In this document: one piece after another, positions 5,520 to 8,897 of the stretch | Layout: every line of letters starts with the position of its first letter | Numbering within the stretch: the stretch's first letter is position 1 | From: Actinomycetes bacterium | Lineage (GTDB): Bacteria > Actinomycetota > Actinomycetes > Actinomycetales > Cellulomonadaceae | Assembly: GCA_023401045.1 (NCBI GenBank) | Contig: JAEXEM010000177.1 | Span: forward strand, 1 to 8,897 | Length of the DNA stretch: 8,897 bases | Direction of reading: 5' to 3' | Notes under the pieces: model-generated | The model's input: only the letters and a program-made list of their open reading frames with translations | What the model was told of the DNA's origin: nothing | Database searches by the model: none | Translations under genes and position numbers: made by a program

Positions 5520-5963
5520 ATGAGCAACCTCGACGAGGTCGGTGAGCGCGACGGCTGGCGCTGCTGGCTGTGCGACCAGCCCGTGGACCCCGACGCCTCC
5601 GTCAACTCCGACCTCGGCCCGAGCGTCGACGCAGGCGCGCCGGCCAAGGGCAAGAAGGGACCGGCCGCCCCCGAGCGGCTCGCGCACCGGCAGTGCAACA
5701 CCCGCAAGGGCGCGATCAAGCCCGTCGTGCCGTGGTCGCCCGACCTGTTCGTCGTCGACCCCGCGCCCATCGCGGAGACCGTCGAGCGGCTGCGCCGCAA
5801 GGGCGGCCGCGAGGTCGTCGCGCGCTGCCCGAGCCGTGCCGACGCCGACGCCGCGTCCGACTGGCTCGTCGACCGGCTGTCGCGCTTCGCCCCCGACCTG
5901 CGGGTGACGACCCAGGTCGAGCCCGGCGGCGGGCAGTTCCTCCTCGCGGTGCGCACCGGCTGA
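5520..5963 (+). CDS. Small HNH-like (treble-clef) protein conserved in actinobacteria
   Basis: 147 residues, soluble. The N-terminal part holds a CxxC knuckle (Cys15 and Cys18 in RCWLCDQPVD) and a second ligand pair in LAHRQCNTRKG (His56, Cys59). Between them is a linker with the Lys-rich stretch AKGKKG. This C-x2-C ... H-x2-C layout, followed by N-x-R-K-G, resembles the metal-binding treble clef of HNH proteins. The catalytic histidine of true HNH nucleases is not obvious, so nuclease activity is uncertain. The C-terminal part is alpha/beta (AETVERLRRKGGREVVARCP, DAASDWLVDRLSRF, then GGGQFLLAVRTG). The ATG at 5520 starts at the MSNLDEVGERDGW lead and has no ribosome site, consistent with a leaderless transcript. 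It follows the frameshifted gene by nine bases and converges on the CARDB-like gene. A role in nucleic-acid binding is inference only. Confidence 0.8.
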   Translation: MSNLDEVGERDGWRCWLCDQPVDPDASVNSDLGPSVDAGAPAKGKKGPAAPERLAHRQCNTRKGAIKPVVPWSPDLFVVDPAPIAETVERLRRKGGREVVARCPSRADADAASDWLVDRLSRFAPDLRVTTQVEPGGGQFLLAVRTG

Positions 5964-5971
5964 CCGGTGCG
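5952..5971. terminator. Hairpin over the stop of the HNH-like gene, candidate terminator
   Basis: CGCACCGG (5952-5959) and CCGGTGCG (5964-5971) form a perfect 8-bp stem with the four-base loop CTGA, which contains the stop codon. It lies in the short space before the convergent minus-strand gene, where a two-way terminator would be useful. No T-run follows on either strand. Confidence 0.35.
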
Positions 5972-5996
5972 GCGCCGGGTCAGCGTCGTGGCCGGT

Positions 5997-6836
5997 TCAG
6001 CCGCCCACGACGACCAGGCCCAGCCCACCGAGCCGGCGCCGCCCGTGACGCTGTGCGATCTCCAGCGCGACGAACGCCCGGTCGTCGAGCCCCTCGACGT
6101 GGACCTCCGCCTCGAGGCGCCGCACCTCCCCGGGCCCGAGCGCGACGTCGACGCTCACCGCCCCGTCGCCGCGCACACCGTCGAGGACGACGAGCGGACG
6201 CAGGTCGACCGCACGTCGCCCGTCGACGCCGTCGGCACCGGCGAGCAGCCCCGCGTGCTCCGGCACGCCCACGTGGACGTGGAACTCCGCGGCCTCGTCG
6301 AACGGGTTGGCGGCGAGCACCGGCAGGGCGACCGTGCCACCCCCGGGCGGTGCGGTGACGACGGCGAGGTTGCGCTGCGCCCAGTGCCGGTCGCCGACGG
6401 GGTCGGCGACGGCCGGTGCCGGGTCGTCGCGGTGCGAGACCCGTGCGAGCAGGCAGATGTGCGGGGGTGCGTCCGCAGGCATGAGCTTCGTCATGACGGC
6501 GGTGCTCGCCGCACCACCGCGCGGCGGCACCGGCACCTGGCGGTACCCGACGAGGTTCGACGGCTCGATGACGAACCCCAGCGTCGGGTCCGTCCACCAC
6601 ACCGTCACCTCGGCGAGCGCCGGTGCCGTCGACCCGCCGAGGTTGCGCACGTCGACGGTGACCTCGAGCGGCGCACCCGGCAGGTACGTCGACGTGCGGA
6701 TCCCCCCGCACAGGTACCACGGGACGGTCGTGGGCACCGGCCGCAGGTCGCCGGTGTCGCCCGGGTCGCCCGGTGCGGGCGGCCAGTACGGCACGACGAG
6801 GCGCGGACGGGAGTCCTGCGGGCCTTCGTACGGCAT
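5997..6836 (-). CDS. CARDB/Ig-like beta-sandwich protein, second gene of the operon
   Basis: 279 residues, no signal peptide or membrane helix. Residues 10-42 (RPRLVVPYWPPAP ... VPWYLCGG) form a Pro-rich lead. Residues 50-160 show the pattern of a CARDB-type Ig fold: TYLPGAPLEVTVDVRNLGGS, AEVTVWWTDPTLGFV, VPVPPRGGAASTAV, HICLLARVSH, and DPVGDRHWAQRNLAVV. Residues 161-279 form a second beta-rich domain (VALPVLAANPFDEAAEFHVH, AVSVDVALGPGEVRRLEAEV, FVALEIAQ). CARDB folds usually bind partners or stack on surface proteins and are not enzymes. ATG 6836 is certain: AGGAGG lies four bases upstream and overlaps the TAG of the preceding gene, so translation is probably coupled and the two products are made together. 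Lack of a signal peptide suggests it is cytoplasmic or carried out by its partner. Role unknown. Confidence 0.82.
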   Translation of the reverse strand: MPYEGPQDSRPRLVVPYWPPAPGDPGDTGDLRPVPTTVPWYLCGGIRTSTYLPGAPLEVTVDVRNLGGSTAPALAEVTVWWTDPTLGFVIEPSNLVGYRQVPVPPRGGAASTAVMTKLMPADAPPHICLLARVSHRDDPAPAVADPVGDRHWAQRNLAVVTAPPGGGTVALPVLAANPFDEAAEFHVHVGVPEHAGLLAGADGVDGRRAVDLRPLVVLDGVRGDGAVSVDVALGPGEVRRLEAEVHVEGLDDRAFVALEIAQRHGRRRLGGLGLVVVGG

Positions 6837-6840
6837 GACG

Positions 6841-6846
6841 CCTCCT
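6841..6846 (-). promoter_or_regulatory. Consensus AGGAGG ribosome site overlapping the upstream stop codon
   Basis: On the minus strand the stop TAG (6847-6845) runs into AGGAGG, then four bases, then ATG at 6836. A ribosome finishing the first gene would stand on this site, so the two cistrons are probably translationally coupled. Confidence 0.8.
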
Positions 6847-8668
6847 AGATCTCCTCGTAGCCGACGACGACGACGCCGACGGGCTGGTCCGCGATCGAGC
6901 CGGCGGTGCGCCAGCACGGGTGCCGCCAGCCGCGGTCCGCGTCGAGGTCGAGGTTCTGGGAGTCGAACGTCCCCGACGCCACCTGCAGCCACAGCGGCAG
7001 GCTCACCGAGCTCGCGGAGAGCTGCCCGCCGCCGCCGAGGCCGGTGAGGATCGCCGACGGCGGCGAGCCGGGCCGGAAGCGCGGCTCCTCGGCGGGAGAC
7101 TCCGGGGCGGTCGGCGCGTACTCGTGGAAGTCCGGGCCGTCGTAGGCGCGCCGCGGCCAGCCCGGGTCGTGCGGCGGGACCGTCGTGAACTGCCGGTACC
7201 GCCGCAGGTGGTCGTACCCGTCCGGTGGGACCAGCCCGTGCAGGGCGAGGAACTCGGCGGCCTTCGACAGGCCCTCCCACAGCTGGTTCTGCAGCCCGTA
7301 GAGGTCGACCGCGAGCTGGAGCACCTCGGGGCGTGCGGCGAGCGTGGCCGTGTCGGCCGGGGTGAGGCCCTGCGCGGCCCAGCCGGTCTCGACCTCGCCG
7401 CCGGCGTAGGCGCCGTTCGAGAACGCCGCCTCCCAGTTCTGCGTGATGTCGTCCCACAGCGGGCACCGCTGGTCGTCCTTCCACCGCAGGACGCACGCGA
7501 ACCAGCCGCCGAGCAGGAAGAGCAGCCCCCACCCGAGGGCCTCCCAGAACGCCCCGCACTTCACCTCGGTGGAGTCCGGGGGCTGCTGCTGGGTGGGTCC
7601 GTCGTCGCCGTACGACTGGATCGTCGGGCCGCCGCCGCTGCCGGGCACGCCCGGCTGCCCGCCGGACTCGACGAGCCCGGTCTGCGGGGTGAGCGTCGGG
7701 ACGTACGGCACCGCGGGGTCGGCGAGCACGGTGACGACGAGACGGTCGGACAGTGGTGCGGGCGGCGCCGGCACCCGGATCGAGTCCATGAGCCGCAGGT
7801 GCGTGACGAGACGGTCCGCGGCCTCGCCGAGCTGCGGCGGGGCGGGCAGCGACGGGTCGTCGAGCACGGTGGTGAGCGCCGAGTCGAGCATGTCCTCGAC
7901 GTCCGCGTCGAGCCCGCCCTCGAGGAGGTCCGCGAGCTCGGAGAGCGAGGGCGTCCCCGGCACGTGGGAGGCGATCCACGCCCCGACCGAGCCGCGTGCC
8001 AGACGGTGCCGCAGCCGGTGCGAGCGGCGCGGGCCACCGACGGTCTGCGAGAGGTAGAGCGAGCCGGAGACGTCCGCGCCGTACCGGCTGAGCGCGCCGA
8101 CGGCGAAGGCCCGTGCCTGCGGCGTGTCCGCGAGCCGGAAGAGCTCGCGCACGAGGGCGTCGGTGCGCCGGCCGTGCGCGAGGTCGCTCCAGTCCCACGC
8201 CCGGGCCGGCAGGTCCCGGCGCCGCGGGTGGTCCGGGACGTAGTCGTGACGGGCGACCGCCTCCCGCAGCCGGCGCAGCGCCGTGAGGTCCTGCTGGACG
8301 GCCGGCGCGAGCACACGCAGCGCGTTGCCGGCGGCGGCGTTGAGGTCCTGGACGGCGGCCGCGTCGAGCGGGTCGTCGAGGCAGCGCTGCAACGTCACGC
8401 GGAACCTGTCGAGCGCGGCGTACAGGTCGAGGCCGGTGCGCCACAGGGCGGCGACCTCCTCGAGCAGGTCGACCTCGTCCTCACCGACCGCGGCGAGCCA
8501 CAGCAGGTGGTCGAGCAGCGCGCCCAGCATCGCGCTCGACGGTGCCGCGGAGACGTCGTCGAGGTGCTGGTCGCGCAGACGTGCCACGTCGGGGTCGACG
8601 AGGCTCTGACCGCCCAGGGCGGTCCGGAAGGCCGCGAGCGCGGCGGCCTGGGTGCGGTGGTCGAGCAT
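6845..8668 (-). CDS. One-helix protein with degenerate zinc-dependent phospholipase-C-like region, first gene of the operon
   Basis: 607 residues. Residues 1-140 are helical with no domain I recognise. Residues 155-250 (AWDWSDLAHGRRTDALVREL, AFAVGALSRYGADVSGSLYL, TVGGPRRSHRLRHRLARGSV) resemble the core of proteins related to zinc-dependent phospholipase C. In that family, as I remember it, the motif reads like LSHYxxDVxGHP; here SHY is SRY and GHP is GSL, so metal ligands seem lost. Residues 300-368 are a Pro/Gly/Gln-rich linker. Residues 372-394 are the only membrane segment (AFWEALGWGLLFLLGGWFAC), flanked by three cysteines. The C-terminal part is helical then Pro-rich (AYDGPDFHEYAPTAP) and ends in VGVVVVGYEEI. 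ATG 8668 is preferred over GTG 8674 because the G-run AAAGGGGGG then has correct spacing; the GTG overlaps it. Function is unknown. A membrane scaffold that recruits the CARDB-like protein is inference. Confidence 0.75.
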   Translation of the reverse strand: MLDHRTQAAALAAFRTALGGQSLVDPDVARLRDQHLDDVSAAPSSAMLGALLDHLLWLAAVGEDEVDLLEEVAALWRTGLDLYAALDRFRVTLQRCLDDPLDAAAVQDLNAAAGNALRVLAPAVQQDLTALRRLREAVARHDYVPDHPRRRDLPARAWDWSDLAHGRRTDALVRELFRLADTPQARAFAVGALSRYGADVSGSLYLSQTVGGPRRSHRLRHRLARGSVGAWIASHVPGTPSLSELADLLEGGLDADVEDMLDSALTTVLDDPSLPAPPQLGEAADRLVTHLRLMDSIRVPAPPAPLSDRLVVTVLADPAVPYVPTLTPQTGLVESGGQPGVPGSGGGPTIQSYGDDGPTQQQPPDSTEVKCGAFWEALGWGLLFLLGGWFACVLRWKDDQRCPLWDDITQNWEAAFSNGAYAGGEVETGWAAQGLTPADTATLAARPEVLQLAVDLYGLQNQLWEGLSKAAEFLALHGLVPPDGYDHLRRYRQFTTVPPHDPGWPRRAYDGPDFHEYAPTAPESPAEEPRFRPGSPPSAILTGLGGGGQLSASSVSLPLWLQVASGTFDSQNLDLDADRGWRHPCWRTAGSIADQPVGVVVVGYEEI

Positions 8669-8861
8669 GGACACCCCCCTTTGTCCCTCGCGGGCCGGCG
8701 CCGCACGGCGCGGTGCGGGCCCGTGAGGAAGGGCGGGCAGGTCCGGGCTCTGATACGTCTCGGCCGAGATCCGGTGCCGCTGGTCGTCCGGGCGTCACGG
8801 CGGCTCGGCCGGGCCGGTCTGCGGCCTTCGGGGCGACCCCGGCGACCGCCACGTGCCGCGG
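8669..8861. promoter_or_regulatory. Leader region of the minus-strand operon, with a 12-bp palindrome
   Basis: These bases upstream of the operon contain the ribosome site AAAGGGGGG (minus strand, 8674-8682) and a perfect palindrome TCTCGGCCGAGA at 8758-8769, about 90 bases before the start codon. The palindrome could be a repressor or activator operator. I found no pair matching TTGAC and TANNNT at proper spacing, so the promoter is either non-housekeeping or lies further upstream. Confidence 0.35.
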
Positions 8862-8897
8862 CTAGAGGCCCGCCGCCTCTCGTGCCGCCGTCAGGGC
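8862..8897 (-). CDS. Possible last codons of a minus-strand gene running in from the right edge
   Basis: On the minus strand the last 36 bases read ALTAAREAAGL then TAG (8864-8862), with G or C in the third position of nearly all codons. This looks like the C-terminal helix of a protein whose body lies beyond the window. Eleven residues are too few to name it. A small inverted repeat AGAGGC/GCCTCT (8864-8869 and 8875-8880, five-base loop) covers the stop and might help end its transcript. Confidence 0.35.
   Translation of the reverse strand, partial: ALTAAREAAGL

Noticed and set aside
5520..5963. HNH-like gene as an active homing or restriction nuclease
   Set aside because: Metal-binding pairs are visible, but no clear catalytic HNH core, methyltransferase neighbour or mobile-element context is present.
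5997..8444. 815-codon minus-strand frame covering the operon
   Set aside because: Beyond residue 279 from the C-terminus it is an Arg/Ala/Pro-rich shadow of the 607-residue gene; the true start is ATG 6836 with AGGAGG.
1..8897. Defence island, prophage, CRISPR or biosynthetic cluster
   Set aside because: No hallmark genes, att-like repeats, spacer arrays, tRNA or composition break is seen; codon use is uniform across the genes.

Overview
This window is very GC-rich. Almost every believable reading frame ends its codons in G or C, GTG starts occur beside ATG, and Shine-Dalgarno sequences are G-rich (AGGGGGAG, GAGGGGG, AGGAGG). It looks like chromosomal DNA from a high-GC actinobacterium. A DUF385/Ddn-type protein suggests an F420-making lineage, and a Cellulomonas-like member of the Micrococcales would fit, but the genus is a guess. 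I see no rRNA, tRNA, CRISPR array, insertion sequence, transposase, integrase or phage gene.

Layout, left to right: (1) the 3' end of a GNAT acetyltransferase gene (+), converging on a DUF385/Ddn-like deazaflavin-dependent oxidoreductase gene (-). The latter has a good promoter (TTGACC, 18 bases, TAGCGT) and a 24-bp tandem duplication at its start. (2) A roughly 300-bp gap with a perfect 26-bp palindrome. (3) Two minus-strand genes in tandem: a DUF1905 protein with a long acidic tail, then a conserved protein that looks like two PH-like beta domains. (4) Divergent from these, a secreted HAF-repeat protein (+) with eight regularly spaced Trp motifs, converging within 14 bp on a TMEM175-type six-helix channel gene (-). 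(5) A plus-strand conserved hypothetical gene whose frame is broken at CCCGGGA. Its stop codon forms the start of a TANNNT promoter element placed exactly for leaderless expression of the next gene, a small HNH-like Cys/His protein. (6) A minus-strand two-gene operon running leftwards from about 8668: a 607-residue one-helix protein with a degenerate zinc-dependent phospholipase-C-like region, then a 279-residue CARDB/Ig-like protein. They are coupled through an AGGAGG site that overlaps the upstream stop. (7) At the right edge, the probable last codons of another minus-strand gene.

Most genes look like independent chromosomal functions and do not form one pathway. The unit that most resembles an undescribed system is the operon at 5997-8668. 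Its two products probably work together at the membrane, but their function cannot be read from sequence. The most concrete anomaly is the frameshift at 5307-5313, which is a one-base deletion, a sequencing error or, less likely, programmed -1 frameshifting.
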